Part shown: in pieces, positions 26,050 through 35,801 of the stretch | Position numbering within the stretch: position 1 is the stretch's first letter | How the letters are laid out: the number at the start of each line of letters is the position of its first letter | NCBI GenBank assembly: GCA_963742305.1 | Contig: CAVULN010000048.1 | Location: forward strand, 1-64,000 | Length of the DNA: 64,000 nt | Direction of reading: 5' to 3' | Source: Roseiarcus sp963742305 | Lineage (GTDB): Bacteria > Pseudomonadota > Alphaproteobacteria > Rhizobiales > Beijerinckiaceae | The notes under the pieces: model-generated | What the model was told of the DNA's origin: nothing | The model's input: the letters and a program-made list of their open reading frames with translations, nothing else | The model's database searches: none | Program-made: the position numbers and the translations under genes

Positions 26050-26698
26050 TGTTGATATTACTCCAGAAAGCCACCTGCGGAGAGCGCCTCTTGGCGATCA
26101 GCTTCAGGCCATTCTACCCGCCCGACCACAGCGAGCAGCCTCATTCTTTGTCGCGCGTTGCGACTTTGAAGAACTTCGATATAGCGCAAAAGAAATCGCT
26201 GCACAAGACAATGTGTGATCAATTTCAACTAAGGCGCCCGCGGAGATCGTCCGAATACTCAAAATGAGCCGCCCTCGGGATGCTGGATTCGCACAAAAAA
26301 ATAACTTCATTCACTTGACAAGGCCCGGTAATGGCGCCCGAACGCTTGCGGCAAATCATCCCGGCCCGTGTTGAAGGCCGTGGGACGCGCACGCGAAAGA
26401 TTGGGTTTTCCGCCGAACTCCGGACGGAAAGGATTGGGTTGGCGAACCCGCCCGACCCTGCTTGGGCCGTCTTTGGTTTCATAAGGATTCCGGCAGGCGA
26501 AGCCTATCCGGTTTCCAGCCGTCCTGGTTTGCGCAAAGTCACGGGTCGCCTTTCGCCGGGAAGACAGGCTTCTTTCACCTGCGCCGGCGCCTCGCGAACA
26601 ATGATCGAGCCGAGATATGGCGGGCGTGAGGATGTCATTAAGGCCAAAAGCGCCTATATGCGGCCTCAATCCGGTCGATCGTCTGCTTACGAGCTCCA
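26050..26698. other. Long spacer between mucR and the Atm1-type gene
   Basis: These 649 bases hold no convincing gene. The part next to mucR (26050-26330) is relatively AT-rich and probably contains the mucR promoter, as expected for an autoregulated nucleoid-type regulator. An imperfect TTTCCG/CGGAAA inverted repeat flanked by ATTGGGTT words lies at about 26400-26440. A 163-codon plus-strand frame lacks any family signal. Confidence 0.4.
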
Positions 26699-28615
26699 AT
26701 GCGGCATCATAAGACGTCAACATTCATCGCCGCGCGCAACAACGCCGCGCGGCGGGCGACGCTCATGGGAACCGCGCGGCATCTGTGGCCTTACATCTGG
26801 CCCACGGACCGCGCCGACCTGAAGCTGCGGGTGTTTCTCGCCGTCGCGCTGATGCTGTTGTCGAAATTCATCACCATTGCGATTCCCTATTCCTTGAAGT
26901 GGGCGACGGACGCGGTCGCCGGCAAGCTCGCGTTCGACGCGGTCCCGCTGCCCCACGTTCTGATCGGAGCGGCCGCCCTGACCGTTGTCTATGGCGCCTT
27001 GCGCGTCCTCATGGCCCTTACCCAGCAGGGGCGCGACGCCCTGTTCGCGGCGGTCGCCATGAACGCGGTGCGGCGTCTCGCGATCGAGGTGTTCGAGCAT
27101 CTGCACCGCCTGTCGCTGCGCTTCCATCTCGAGCGCAAGACCGGCGGGCTGACCCGCGTCCTCGAACGCGGCCGCAACGCGATCGAGACCATCGTGCGCA
27201 CCTCGATGCTGACCGCGGTTCCCACTGCCGTCGAATTCGCGCTGGTGGTCGCGGCGATGCTGATCTCGTTCGACTGGCGCTACGTCGCGGCGATCACCGT
27301 CACGGTCATCGCCTATCTGATCTATACGACAGCGGCGACCAATTGGCGCATCGGCATCCGGCGGTCGATGAACGAGAGCGACACCGACGCCAACACCAAG
27401 GCGATCGACAGCCTGCTCAACTTCGAGACGGTCAAGTATTTCGGCGCCGAGGACCGCGAGGCGGCGCGATACGACAGGGCGATGGCGCGATATGAGCGGC
27501 TGAGCGTGCGCACCTACGTGTCGCTCGCGGTTCTCAACGCGGGACAGGCGTTCATTTTCACCATCGGCCTCACCGTGGTCCTCGTGATGTGCGTCGCCGA
27601 GATCAGGAACGGAACCAAGACCGTCGGCGCCTTCGTGCTCGTCAACCTGATCATGCTGCAGCTTTATCAGCCGCTCAATTTCATGGGGATGGTGTATCGG
27701 GAGATCAAACAGGCGATCATCGACGTCGAGGCGATGTTCTCGATCCTCGAGCAGGATCCCGAGATCGAGGACCTTCCGGGCGCGGCGCCGTTGAAGGTGA
27801 GCGCGGGCGCGGTCTCGTTCGAGGACGTCGAGTTCGCCTACGATCCCGGGCGGCTCATCCTGCGCGGCGTCTCGTTCGAGGCCCGCGCGGGGCGCACGCT
27901 CGCGATTGTCGGGCCCTCGGGCGCGGGAAAATCGACGATCTCGCGGCTCCTGTTCCGGTTCTACGAGCCGAGCGCGGGGCGCATCCTGATCGATGGACAG
28001 GATATCCGCGCCGTCACCCAGACCTCGCTGCGCGCGGCGATCGGCATGGTGCCGCAGGACACCGTGCTGTTCAACGATACGATCCTCTACAACATCGCCT
28101 ATGGCCGCGACGGGGCGAGCGAACCGGATGTGGACGCCGCCGCCGAGAATGCGCAGATCGACCGCTTCATCCGCTCGCTGCCGCAAGGCTACGACTCTCC
28201 GGTCGGCGAACGGGGTCTCAAGCTCTCGGGCGGCGAGAAGCAGCGGGTCGCCATTGCGCGCACGATCCTGAAGGCGCCGCCGATCCTGGTGCTCGACGAA
28301 GCGACCTCGGCGCTCGACTCCTTCACCGAGCGCGACATTCAGGCGGCGCTCGAGCGCGTCTCGCGCGGGCGCACCACGATCGTCATCGCCCATCGCCTGT
28401 CGACGGTGGTCAACGCCGACGAGATTCTGGTGCTCGACAAGGGCGTCATCGCCGAGCGTGGCGCCCATCATGAGCTTCTGGCGCGGGGCGGAATCTACGC
28501 CGCGATGTGGAATCGCCAGAGGCAGGTCGACGCGGCGCAGGAACTGTTGCGCCAGGCTGGCCGCGAGGACGATCTCGCGGCCCCCGACGATCTCGTCCCT
28601 CAGCCCGCGCCGTGA
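26699..28615 (+). CDS. Atm1-type ABC exporter (ABCB7/HMT1 family half-transporter)
   Basis: The 638-residue protein is a half-size exporter: about six membrane helices in the first 330 residues, then an ATPase with Walker A GPSGAGKST, Q-loop VPQDTVLFNDT, signature LSGGEKQRVAIARTI, Walker B ILVLDEATSALD and H-loop AHRLST. The segments HLHRLSLRFHLERKTGG and FNLVNLIMLQLYQPLNFMG-type helix 6 (VLVNLIMLQLYQPLNFMG) are typical of the Atm1 group, whose bacterial members export glutathione conjugates, metal complexes or persulfides. A dimer would form the pump. It lies upstream of psd-pssA on the same strand, 127 bases away. Confidence 0.88.
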   Translation: MRHHKTSTFIAARNNAARRATLMGTARHLWPYIWPTDRADLKLRVFLAVALMLLSKFITIAIPYSLKWATDAVAGKLAFDAVPLPHVLIGAAALTVVYGALRVLMALTQQGRDALFAAVAMNAVRRLAIEVFEHLHRLSLRFHLERKTGGLTRVLERGRNAIETIVRTSMLTAVPTAVEFALVVAAMLISFDWRYVAAITVTVIAYLIYTTAATNWRIGIRRSMNESDTDANTKAIDSLLNFETVKYFGAEDREAARYDRAMARYERLSVRTYVSLAVLNAGQAFIFTIGLTVVLVMCVAEIRNGTKTVGAFVLVNLIMLQLYQPLNFMGMVYREIKQAIIDVEAMFSILEQDPEIEDLPGAAPLKVSAGAVSFEDVEFAYDPGRLILRGVSFEARAGRTLAIVGPSGAGKSTISRLLFRFYEPSAGRILIDGQDIRAVTQTSLRAAIGMVPQDTVLFNDTILYNIAYGRDGASEPDVDAAAENAQIDRFIRSLPQGYDSPVGERGLKLSGGEKQRVAIARTILKAPPILVLDEATSALDSFTERDIQAALERVSRGRTTIVIAHRLSTVVNADEILVLDKGVIAERGAHHELLARGGIYAAMWNRQRQVDAAQELLRQAGREDDLAAPDDLVPQPAP

Positions 28616-28742
28616 CATCGGAGGCGTTTGGCGCCATGAGTGCGCGGCTGTAACGCTCTTCAGGATGAGGCCGTGGGGTCCGGCCCCGTTCCAGAACTCC
28701 ACCTTTGTACTTATGCGCGACTTGTTTGTGGGCGCCGGCTAA

Positions 28743-29441
28743 ATGAGCATCGTCAAATCGCTGCGCGGCCAGCTCGCGCCGATCCACCCCGAAGGCTATC
28801 TGTTCGTCCTCGGCTTCGCCGTAGCGGCGCTCGTCCTGTGGTGGCTATGGACGCCGCTTGGCTGGCTTGGCCTCGTCGCTGCCTTGTGGTGCGCGTATTT
28901 CTTTCGCGATCCGGCGCGGGTCACTCCGGTCAGAGGCGACCTTGTCGTCGCGCCCGCCGACGGGGCGATCAGCTTCGCCGGCTTCGCCGCGCCTCCGCCC
29001 GAGCTCGGGTTTGGGCTCGCGCCGCTGCAGCGGGTGTCGATCTTCATGTCGGTCTTCGACTGCCACGTCAATCGCTCGCCCGTGCAGGGCCGGGTGGCGC
29101 AGATCGTCTACCACCCGGGCCTTTTCCTCAGCGCCGACCTCGACAAGGCGAGCGAGGACAACGAGCGCAACAGCATCGTCATCGACGCGCCCGCCGGACG
29201 GTTTGGCGTCGTGCAGATCGCCGGGCTCGTGGCCCGGAGAATTGTGTGCTTCACCCACGAAGGGGCGCTTATCGCGGCGGGCGAGCGCATCGGCCTCATC
29301 CGGTTCGGCTCGCGCGTCGATGTCTATCTGCCGCCGGGCGCGCGGATCGTGGTCGGTCTCGGTTCGCGCGCCGTCGCCGGCGAGACGGTGATCGCGCGAA
29401 TGGCGGCCGAGGCCGAGACCCCAACCTTTCAGCGGAGCTGA
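28743..29441 (+). CDS. psd: Phosphatidylserine decarboxylase proenzyme
   Basis: Psd decarboxylates phosphatidylserine to phosphatidylethanolamine. This is the short bacterial form (232 residues) with an N-terminal membrane segment (GYLFVLGFAVAALVLWWLW), the YFFRDPAR block, FMSVFDCHVNRSPVQG with its active-site His, and the self-cleavage site Gly189-Ser190 in RFGSRVDVYLP, where Ser becomes the pyruvoyl group. PssA, the preceding step of the pathway, starts three bases after its stop, so the two form an operon as usual in Rhizobiales. Confidence 0.95.
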   Translation: MSIVKSLRGQLAPIHPEGYLFVLGFAVAALVLWWLWTPLGWLGLVAALWCAYFFRDPARVTPVRGDLVVAPADGAISFAGFAAPPPELGFGLAPLQRVSIFMSVFDCHVNRSPVQGRVAQIVYHPGLFLSADLDKASEDNERNSIVIDAPAGRFGVVQIAGLVARRIVCFTHEGALIAAGERIGLIRFGSRVDVYLPPGARIVVGLGSRAVAGETVIARMAAEAETPTFQRS

Positions 29442-29444
29442 GGC

Positions 29445-30248
29445 GTGAACGAATCCGCCCCTCCGCAAAGCACCCCGAGCGCGGACCCAGCGACGTCGAG
29501 ACGCCGCGGTTTGCGGGCGGTTCCGCTCAGGCTCCTGATCCCCAACCTCATCACGCTCTTCGCGCTGGGCCTTGGGCTAACCGCGATCCGTCTGGCGATG
29601 GAAGGGAAGATCGAATGGGCGGTGAGCGCCGTCGCCGCCGCGGCGGTGCTTGACGGCCTCGATGGCCGGATCGCGCGCGCCTTGAAGGGGACCTCGCGCT
29701 TCGGCGCCGAGCTCGATTCGCTTGCCGACTTCGTCGACTTCGGGGTCGCGCCGGCCCTCATGCTGTACGTCGCCAACCTGCAGGCGGCCAAAAGCTTCGG
29801 CTGGGTCGCGGCGCTTCTGTTCGCTATGGCTTGCGCGCTGCGCCTCGCCCGCTTCAACGTCATGATCGACGAAGACCAGCCGGCGTGGCGGAAGACATTT
29901 TTCGTCGGCATGCCGGCGCCGGCGGGCGCGATCGTCGGCCTCCTGCCGATCTACCTTCATTCCGCATTCGATCTCGCGGCGCCGACCCTGCAATTCGCCG
30001 TGGTCGAGAGCCTCTACGTGCTGGCGGTGGCGCTGTTGATGGCGAGTCGGGTGCCCAATTTCTCCGGCAAGGCGATCGGGCGGGTGCCGCGCGAATATGT
30101 CTCGGTGGTGCTGGTCGGCGTGGCGGCGGCGCTCCTCATCCTGTTCAACTTTCCCATGCAGGCGCTGGTCGCCGTCACGCTCGTCTATCTCGCCTCGATC
30201 CCGTTCGCCGTCAGGCGTTACCGCGCGTTCGAGCGCAGGGCGCGGTAG
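29445..30248 (+). CDS. pssA: CDP-diacylglycerol-serine O-phosphatidyltransferase
   Basis: PssA joins serine to CDP-diacylglycerol in the inner membrane; Psd then makes phosphatidylethanolamine. The 267-residue polytopic protein has the CDP-alcohol phosphatidyltransferase motif between Asp73 and Asp95 (DGRIARALKGTSRFG then AELDSLAD). LIPNLITLFALGLGLTAIR marks the first helix. The GTG start is three bases after the psd stop. Motif and length are normal for the small, integral type II enzyme. Confidence 0.94.
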   Translation: MNESAPPQSTPSADPATSRRRGLRAVPLRLLIPNLITLFALGLGLTAIRLAMEGKIEWAVSAVAAAAVLDGLDGRIARALKGTSRFGAELDSLADFVDFGVAPALMLYVANLQAAKSFGWVAALLFAMACALRLARFNVMIDEDQPAWRKTFFVGMPAPAGAIVGLLPIYLHSAFDLAAPTLQFAVVESLYVLAVALLMASRVPNFSGKAIGRVPREYVSVVLVGVAAALLILFNFPMQALVAVTLVYLASIPFAVRRYRAFERRAR

Positions 30249-30310
30249 AGCGCAGTATTGGACGGATGATGCGCTAGCACGGCCCGCAGCGCTGATAACC
30301 ACTGCCGCAG

Positions 30311-30326
30311 TGTGAGCTACGTCACG
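30311..30326. promoter_or_regulatory. CRP/FNR-type palindrome upstream of a small secreted protein gene
   Basis: TGTGA-N6-TCACG lies here, one base off a perfect CRP-type palindrome, 184 bases upstream of the next start. A second palindrome, GTGTT-ACA-AACAC, follows at 30343-30355. The same type of site, in perfect form, lies at 60427-60442 before another secreted protein gene. Confidence 0.4.
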
Positions 30327-30509
30327 GTGCCGACACGGGGTTTGTGTTACAAACACCACTTCGAAGAGAGTTCGGTCAACGGCTGTTTGGGCGTTATCGA
30401 CTCTTGCAGTTCGGCGTAGATATTTGAAAACCGCGTCAAGAGACGCGACCTAAATTTTTTCGTTTATCGAATTGTTGTTCGGACATTTATTGGAACTGGA
30501 GTTACGAAC

Positions 30510-30668
30510 ATGAGGAAATTTGTTATTCGCGCGCTTGCCGCTGCTGTTCTAATCGGCTCAGCCGCCCCGGCCTTCGCTGATTATTGGTATAACGGTCGTC
30601 TTTATTGTAGCTTTGGATGGCATTACGAATACGATGGTTACGGCAACCCGTGGTATGTCTGCAACTGA
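30510..30668 (+). CDS. Small secreted protein (52 residues)
   Basis: A short gene encodes MRKFVIRALAAAVLIGSA followed by APAFA and a mature peptide of about 28 residues rich in Tyr, Trp and Gly, with two Cys. The signal peptide is textbook (basic start, hydrophobic core, AFA cleavage site), and CTGGAG lies about eight bases upstream of the ATG. The mature peptide (YWYNGRLYCSFGWHYEY, then GNPWYVC) would be small enough to be held by one disulfide. I do not recognise the family. The AT-rich 5' leader (30410-30509) supports an active promoter upstream. Confidence 0.65.
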   Translation: MRKFVIRALAAAVLIGSAAPAFADYWYNGRLYCSFGWHYEYDGYGNPWYVCN

Positions 30669-30729
30669 AAGAGATTGCCTGGCCGGGGCTCAGCACCCCG
30701 GTCAGCGCCACAGCCGGATGGAGGGCCCC

Positions 30730-30930
30730 ATGAAGGCGGCTATCGTCCAAATCAATGAAGTGATCATGGCTGCGCTCGTTTTTGGCGTGGTGATCGGCAT
30801 TGTCGCCCGGGCGCTCGACGCGCAATCGATTGGCGCGATGGAGGCGGCATTGTCGCCTACTGCTTGTCACATGTTCCATACTATCTGTCCCGTTACCCTG
30901 TATTTAGGCAATGGCCACGGCGCCATGTAG
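30730..30930 (+). CDS. Small single-helix membrane protein of unknown function
   Basis: The 66-residue product has one clear transmembrane helix (VIMAALVFGVVIGIVARAL) and a C-terminal tail with two Cys (TACHMFHTICPVTLYLG). GGAGGG sits five bases before the ATG at 30730. It starts 61 bases after the small secreted protein gene and could share its transcript. The frame is open upstream, but the ribosome-binding site favours this start. No family is recognised. Confidence 0.5.
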   Translation: MKAAIVQINEVIMAALVFGVVIGIVARALDAQSIGAMEAALSPTACHMFHTICPVTLYLGNGHGAM

Positions 30931-31137
30931 GAGCCGGGCGACGTCACAGGCGAATGCGCGGGAGCTTTCGTGCGTCGCCGAGCAAGACGGTTAGGCGCGG
31001 GACGGCTCGGACAACGCCGCCCTTGCGCTTGAGCGCGGACAAGGCATCATGGCGGAGATCTGGCTTGATCCGACGGTAAGCGCCGTCAGGTTCGAGCCAG
31101 GGCTTTGCGTTCCGCAGCTCTCTGGGACCGGCGCCGA

Positions 31138-32364
31138 ATGGGTATGCAAGGGTTTAATGCGTTCGTCAGCCAGCCATTGGCTCGGGGAGCCGTCGCCATA
31201 ATTTGCGCATCCGCTCTCGCGGGCTGCAACAGCAAGAACGCCTATGTGGCGCCGCCGCCGCCCAAGGTGATCGTGGCGCAGCCGCTCGAGCGGCCGGTGA
31301 CCGAGTATCTTGAACTCACCGGCAATACGCAGGCCTTCGCCTCCGTCGATCTCGTGGCCCGCGTGCAGGGGTTTCTGACCTCGATCAACTACGTCGACGG
31401 CTCCACGGTCAAAAAGGGCGCGCAATTGTTCGGCATCGAGCGCGACATCTATCAGGCCCAGGTCGATCAGCAGGAAGCTGCGGTCGCCTCCGACGAGGCG
31501 ACCGAGGAATACAACAAGGCCGAATATGGACGGCAGGCGGCGCTCGCCCGGCAGGATTTCGCCAGCCAGGCGACGATGCAGGAGTGGAAGTCCAAGGCGG
31601 ATCAGGCGGCGGCCGAGATCAAGAACGCCCAGGCCGCCCTGTGGCTCGCCAAGATCAACCTCGGCTATACCCAGGTGCTGGCCCCTTTTGACGGCGTGGT
31701 CACCAATCACCTCGTCGATGTCGGCGCGCTGGTCGGGGTCTCCGGCCCGACCAAGCTCGCCACGATCATCCAGACCGATCCGCTCTACGTCTACTTCACC
31801 CTGAGCGAGCCGCAAATCCTGGCGATTCAGAGAAACCTCGCCAAATACGGCGTGAGCCTGCGCACCTCTGGCCTCTCCGACGTGCCAGTGGAGATCGGGC
31901 TGCAGGGCGAGGACGGGTATCCGCACAAAGGGCGCCTGGATTACGCCTCGCCGCAAGTCGATTTCGCCACCGGCACGCTGACCGCCCGCGCCATATTCGA
32001 CAACAAGGACGGCAAGCTGCTGCCGGGCCTGTTCGTCAGGGTGCGCACGCCGATCGCCGAGCACGACAAGGCGCTCATGGTCCGCAACGATTCGATCGGA
32101 ACGAGCCAGGAAGGGAGCTACGTGCTGGTGGTCGGGGCCGACAACGTCGTCCAGAGGAAGGTCGTCACGACTGGGATCCGCGACGGACAGTTGCGGGTGA
32201 TCGAGAAGGGCCTCAGCCCGACCGACTGGGTGGTGACAGAGGGCGTTCAGCGCGCTTTTCCGGGCGCAAAGGTCGAGCCGGAGCATAGCCAGCTCGCGTC
32301 GGCCGAACCGCATCCGGCGGCGCCCCCCGCGAAGACCGCCCCCGCCAATTCGGATCAGAAATGA
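31138..32364 (+). CDS. RND efflux periplasmic adaptor lipoprotein
   Basis: The roughly 408-residue protein is a membrane-fusion protein of the HlyD/AcrA type. It has a lipoprotein signal ending in LAGC (Cys about residue 30). The lipoyl halves are seen around VDLVARVQGFLTSINYVDGS and LAPFDGVVTNHLVDVGALVG, separated by an alpha-hairpin, with a beta-barrel and membrane-proximal domain (YVLVVGADNVVQRKVV) behind. It bridges the inner-membrane pump encoded next to an outer-membrane channel. The start could be 31138 or 31144. Its stop overlaps the pump start by four bases. No TolC-type gene or regulator is adjacent. Confidence 0.9.
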   Translation: MGMQGFNAFVSQPLARGAVAIICASALAGCNSKNAYVAPPPPKVIVAQPLERPVTEYLELTGNTQAFASVDLVARVQGFLTSINYVDGSTVKKGAQLFGIERDIYQAQVDQQEAAVASDEATEEYNKAEYGRQAALARQDFASQATMQEWKSKADQAAAEIKNAQAALWLAKINLGYTQVLAPFDGVVTNHLVDVGALVGVSGPTKLATIIQTDPLYVYFTLSEPQILAIQRNLAKYGVSLRTSGLSDVPVEIGLQGEDGYPHKGRLDYASPQVDFATGTLTARAIFDNKDGKLLPGLFVRVRTPIAEHDKALMVRNDSIGTSQEGSYVLVVGADNVVQRKVVTTGIRDGQLRVIEKGLSPTDWVVTEGVQRAFPGAKVEPEHSQLASAEPHPAAPPAKTAPANSDQK

Positions 32365-35300
32365 ATCCGCAAGGCCGGGCGGGAGCGATCTCGCGCTTCT
32401 TCATCGCTAGGCCGGTGCTGGCCAATGTGCTGGCGCTCGTCTTTGTCCTGATCGGCCTGGTCGCGCTTTTTAACCTGCCGAGCTCCCAATATCCGAACGT
32501 CGTCCCCCCGACCGTGCAAGTGACCACGCGCTATCCCGGCGCGAGCGCCATGACCCTCGTCGACACCGTCGCCCTGCCGATCGAGCAGAACGTCAACGGC
32601 GTCGAGAATATGCTCTACATGCAGTCGACGAGCGCGAGCGACGGCACCTACAGCCTGATCGTCACTTTCGCCATCGGCACGAATCCGGACCAGGACGAGA
32701 TCCTGGTCCAGAACCGCGTGGCCGCGGCGATTTCGTCGCTGCCGAAGGAAGTCCAGCTCCAGGGGGTGACGACCAAGAAGCAGTCGACCTCGATCCTCGA
32801 GTTCGTCGGGCTCGTCTCCCCCGACAGCCGCTTCGACAGCCTGTTCCTGTCGAACTATGCGGTCATCAATGTGCAGGACGAGCTGCGCCGCCTGCCGGGC
32901 GTCGGCGATGTCTCGGTGCTTGGCGCTGGGCAATACGCCATGCGCATCTGGCTCGACCCGAACCTTTTGCAGGCGCGCGGGCTGACCCCCCAGGACGTCA
33001 TCAACGTCATTCAGCAGCAGAGCCAGGAAGTTGCGGCAGGGCAGATCGGCGCGCCGCCCGCGCCGAAGGGCCAGGACTTTCAGTATACGCTCGACCTCAA
33101 GGGCCGGCTCGACGATCCGCAAGAGTTCGAGAACATCATCGTCAAAGTCGACTCGGCGAACGGCGGACAAATCACCAGGCTGCGCGACGTCGGGCACGCC
33201 GAGCTCGGCGCCCAGACCTACAGCGAATCGTTCAATCTCGACGGCCGGCCCGCGGCCGGCATCGCCGTCTCGCTCCTGCCCGAGGCGAACGCGATCGCGG
33301 TGTCCAACGAGGTCCAGGCGAAGATGGACGAGCTCGCCAAGGCTTTCCCGCAAGGCCTCGACTATGTCGTCCCCTACAACACGACGAAATTCGTCAAGGC
33401 GGCGATCGGCGAGGTCTATCGCACCCTGATCGAAGCGGCGATTCTGGTGCTGATCGTCATCCTCCTCTTCCTGCAGGACTGGCGGGCGATGCTGGTGCCC
33501 GCGACGACGGTGCCGGTCACGATCATCGGCGCCTTCGCGGCGATGGCGGCGCTCGGCTTCACCATCAATCTTCCGACCCTGTTCGCCATCGTGCTCGCGA
33601 TCGGCATTGTCGTCGACGACGCGATCGTCATTGTCGAGGGCGTCGCGCGCTATGTCGAGCAGGGCCTTCCCGGCCGCGAAGCGGCGGCGAAGGCGATGGA
33701 CGAACTGACCGGGCCGGTCCTCGGCATCACGCTCGTCCTGATGTCGGTGTTCATTCCGGCCGCCTTTCTGCCCGGGCTCACCGGGCAACTCTACCGGCAG
33801 TTCGCGCTCGTCATCGCCGCCACGGCCTTCATCAGCGCCATTAACGCGCTCACCCTCAAGCCGACGCAAAGCGCATTGTGGCTGAGGCCGCCCAAACCTC
33901 CCGAAAGGCGGAACTTCGTCTATCGCGGCTTCAACGCCGTCTACGGCGTGGCGGAGCGCGGCTACTCGGTTCTGATGGGCGCGATGGCTCGTCACAGCCG
34001 GGCCATGGTCGTCCTCGCCCTCGTTCTCGCAGGGGTAGCGATTTGGGGGCTCACGCGGGTGCCGACCGCCTTCCTGCCGAACGAGGACCAGGGCTATCTG
34101 ATCGTCGCCACCCAACTTCCCGACGGCGCCTCGAAGGAGCGCACGGACAGAGTGCTGACCCAGATTCAGGGGATCGCCAGCAAGATCCCCGGCGTCGAGC
34201 ACGTGGTCACGGTCAGCGGCATATCCATTCTCGACAACAGGGCGAGCCTCGCCAACGCGGGCGTCGCCTTCGTCGTGCTGAAGGACTGGGACACGCGCCT
34301 GAAGGCGAAGGGGCAGGATCTGCGGTCGATCTACCTTCGCCTGAACGGCGAACTGCAGAGCGTCATGGGCGGTTTCTCGTTCGCTCTTCTGCCGCCTCCC
34401 ATTCAGGGCATCGGCAACGCGGGCGGCTTCACCATGCAGGTCGAGCTGAGAAACGGCAATTTCGACTATGCGCTCCTGCAGACGCTGGCGAACACCGTCG
34501 CCGCGCAGGCCAACGCCCAGTCGTCGCTGCAAAGGGTCGCAACGACCTTCCGCGCCGGCGCGCCCCAGATCTTCGTCGGCATCAACCGGATCAAGGCCGA
34601 GACGCTCGGCGTCACGGTCGGACAGGTGTTCGCCGCCCTCTCCGACTATGTCGGATCGAATTACGTCGGCCAGATCACCAAGTTCGGCCATGTGTTCCAG
34701 ATCTACGCCCAGGCGGACAGTAAGTTTCGCGCCGATGTCGAGGACATCCGCAACCTCAAGGTCAAGGCGGGCGACGGAACCATGACCCCGATCGGCACGG
34801 TGGCCGAGATCAGCGAAGTCCAGGGGCCCTCGCTCATCAGCCTTTACAATCTCTATCCCTCGGCCACCATCGTGGGCGGCCCGGCCACCGGGTTCAGTTC
34901 CGGACAGGCCCTCGACCTCATGGAACAGATCGGCGCGCATGTGCTTCCGACCGGGACCGGCTTCGAATGGACGGCGATGTCGTACCAGGAAAAGCAGGTC
35001 GGCTCGCAGACCTATTACGTGTTCGGGTTTGCGCTGCTGCTCGTCTATTTTGTGCTGGCGGGGCAATATGAGAGCTGGCTCTTGCCGCTTGCGGTGATCC
35101 TGGCGGTGCCGCTGGCCCTGCTCGGAACGGTCGGCGCGCTCACCTACTTCGGCGCCACCAGCCAGGCCGCCGCCCAAAGCGGCGTCGCCGCCAACAACCT
35201 TTACACTCAGATCGGCCTCATCCTTCTCATCGCGCTCGCCGCCAAGAACGCGATCCTGATCGTGGAATACGCCCGCCAGCGGCGGGACGACGGAATGGAG

Positions 35301-35603
35301 ATTCTCGACGCGGCGGTCGAGGGCGCGCGCCTGCGCTTCCGGCCGATCCTGATGACGTCCTTCGCCTTTATCCTCGGAGTCCTGCCGCTGGTTCTGGCGA
35401 CGGGCGCGGGCGCCGGCGCCCGAAGGTCGATCGGCTTTGCGGTGTTCTTCGGCATGATCGCCTCGACCTGCCTCGCGGTCCTGTTCGTGCCGTCGTTCTA
35501 TGTGGTGATGCAGAGCATCGAGGAGTGGCGGCAGCGAAAGCGGGCGCCGGAGAGCGCCGCTCCCGCCGAGGCGAAGGAGGCCGCGGGCCCCTCGCCAGTC
35601 TGA
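32361..35603 (+). CDS. HAE1-type RND multidrug efflux pump, inner-membrane subunit
   Basis: The 1080-residue protein has the normal RND length and plan: a first helix after SRFFIARPVLANVLAL, a large periplasmic loop, helices with the proton-relay segment LFAIVLAIGIVVDDAIVIVE (the tandem Asp of TM4), a second periplasmic loop, and a C-terminal helix bundle with LAAKNAILIVEYA. It would work as a trimer with the lipoprotein adaptor encoded just upstream (ATGA overlap) and export drugs, bile-type compounds or other amphiphiles. Substrates cannot be predicted. Confidence 0.95.
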   Translation: MNPQGRAGAISRFFIARPVLANVLALVFVLIGLVALFNLPSSQYPNVVPPTVQVTTRYPGASAMTLVDTVALPIEQNVNGVENMLYMQSTSASDGTYSLIVTFAIGTNPDQDEILVQNRVAAAISSLPKEVQLQGVTTKKQSTSILEFVGLVSPDSRFDSLFLSNYAVINVQDELRRLPGVGDVSVLGAGQYAMRIWLDPNLLQARGLTPQDVINVIQQQSQEVAAGQIGAPPAPKGQDFQYTLDLKGRLDDPQEFENIIVKVDSANGGQITRLRDVGHAELGAQTYSESFNLDGRPAAGIAVSLLPEANAIAVSNEVQAKMDELAKAFPQGLDYVVPYNTTKFVKAAIGEVYRTLIEAAILVLIVILLFLQDWRAMLVPATTVPVTIIGAFAAMAALGFTINLPTLFAIVLAIGIVVDDAIVIVEGVARYVEQGLPGREAAAKAMDELTGPVLGITLVLMSVFIPAAFLPGLTGQLYRQFALVIAATAFISAINALTLKPTQSALWLRPPKPPERRNFVYRGFNAVYGVAERGYSVLMGAMARHSRAMVVLALVLAGVAIWGLTRVPTAFLPNEDQGYLIVATQLPDGASKERTDRVLTQIQGIASKIPGVEHVVTVSGISILDNRASLANAGVAFVVLKDWDTRLKAKGQDLRSIYLRLNGELQSVMGGFSFALLPPPIQGIGNAGGFTMQVELRNGNFDYALLQTLANTVAAQANAQSSLQRVATTFRAGAPQIFVGINRIKAETLGVTVGQVFAALSDYVGSNYVGQITKFGHVFQIYAQADSKFRADVEDIRNLKVKAGDGTMTPIGTVAEISEVQGPSLISLYNLYPSATIVGGPATGFSSGQALDLMEQIGAHVLPTGTGFEWTAMSYQEKQVGSQTYYVFGFALLLVYFVLAGQYESWLLPLAVILAVPLALLGTVGALTYFGATSQAAAQSGVAANNLYTQIGLILLIALAAKNAILIVEYARQRRDDGMEILDAAVEGARLRFRPILMTSFAFILGVLPLVLATGAGAGARRSIGFAVFFGMIASTCLAVLFVPSFYVVMQSIEEWRQRKRAPESAAPAEAKEAAGPSPV

Positions 35604-35801
35604 CGATGAGCGTTCCGCTTGGTTTGACGCGCGGGCGCCGATAAACTGTCTTTCGAAAAATGACGCGAGACGGCGCTGGGCGGCGGGCGCGGCCGGTATT
35701 ACAACCTTGCGGTAGGACAGATCGCCCCCGGCGTGCTAGAGCGCGGCTTGCGAAAGTCGGAGGCGCTCTCCCGCAAGCGGCGATTATGAACAAGGAGCCT
35801 T

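Noticed and set aside
26331..26822. 163-codon plus-strand frame before the Atm1-type gene
   Set aside because: No domain signal and it runs into the start of the exporter gene in another frame.
26717..28702. 661-codon open frame on the minus strand
   Set aside because: It is antisense to the Atm1-type exporter gene and has a biased Arg/His/Asp composition produced by GC-rich codon structure; no family motif.
32355..35177. 940-codon open frame on the minus strand
   Set aside because: It is the antisense shadow of the RND pump gene, with no membrane or domain features of its own.
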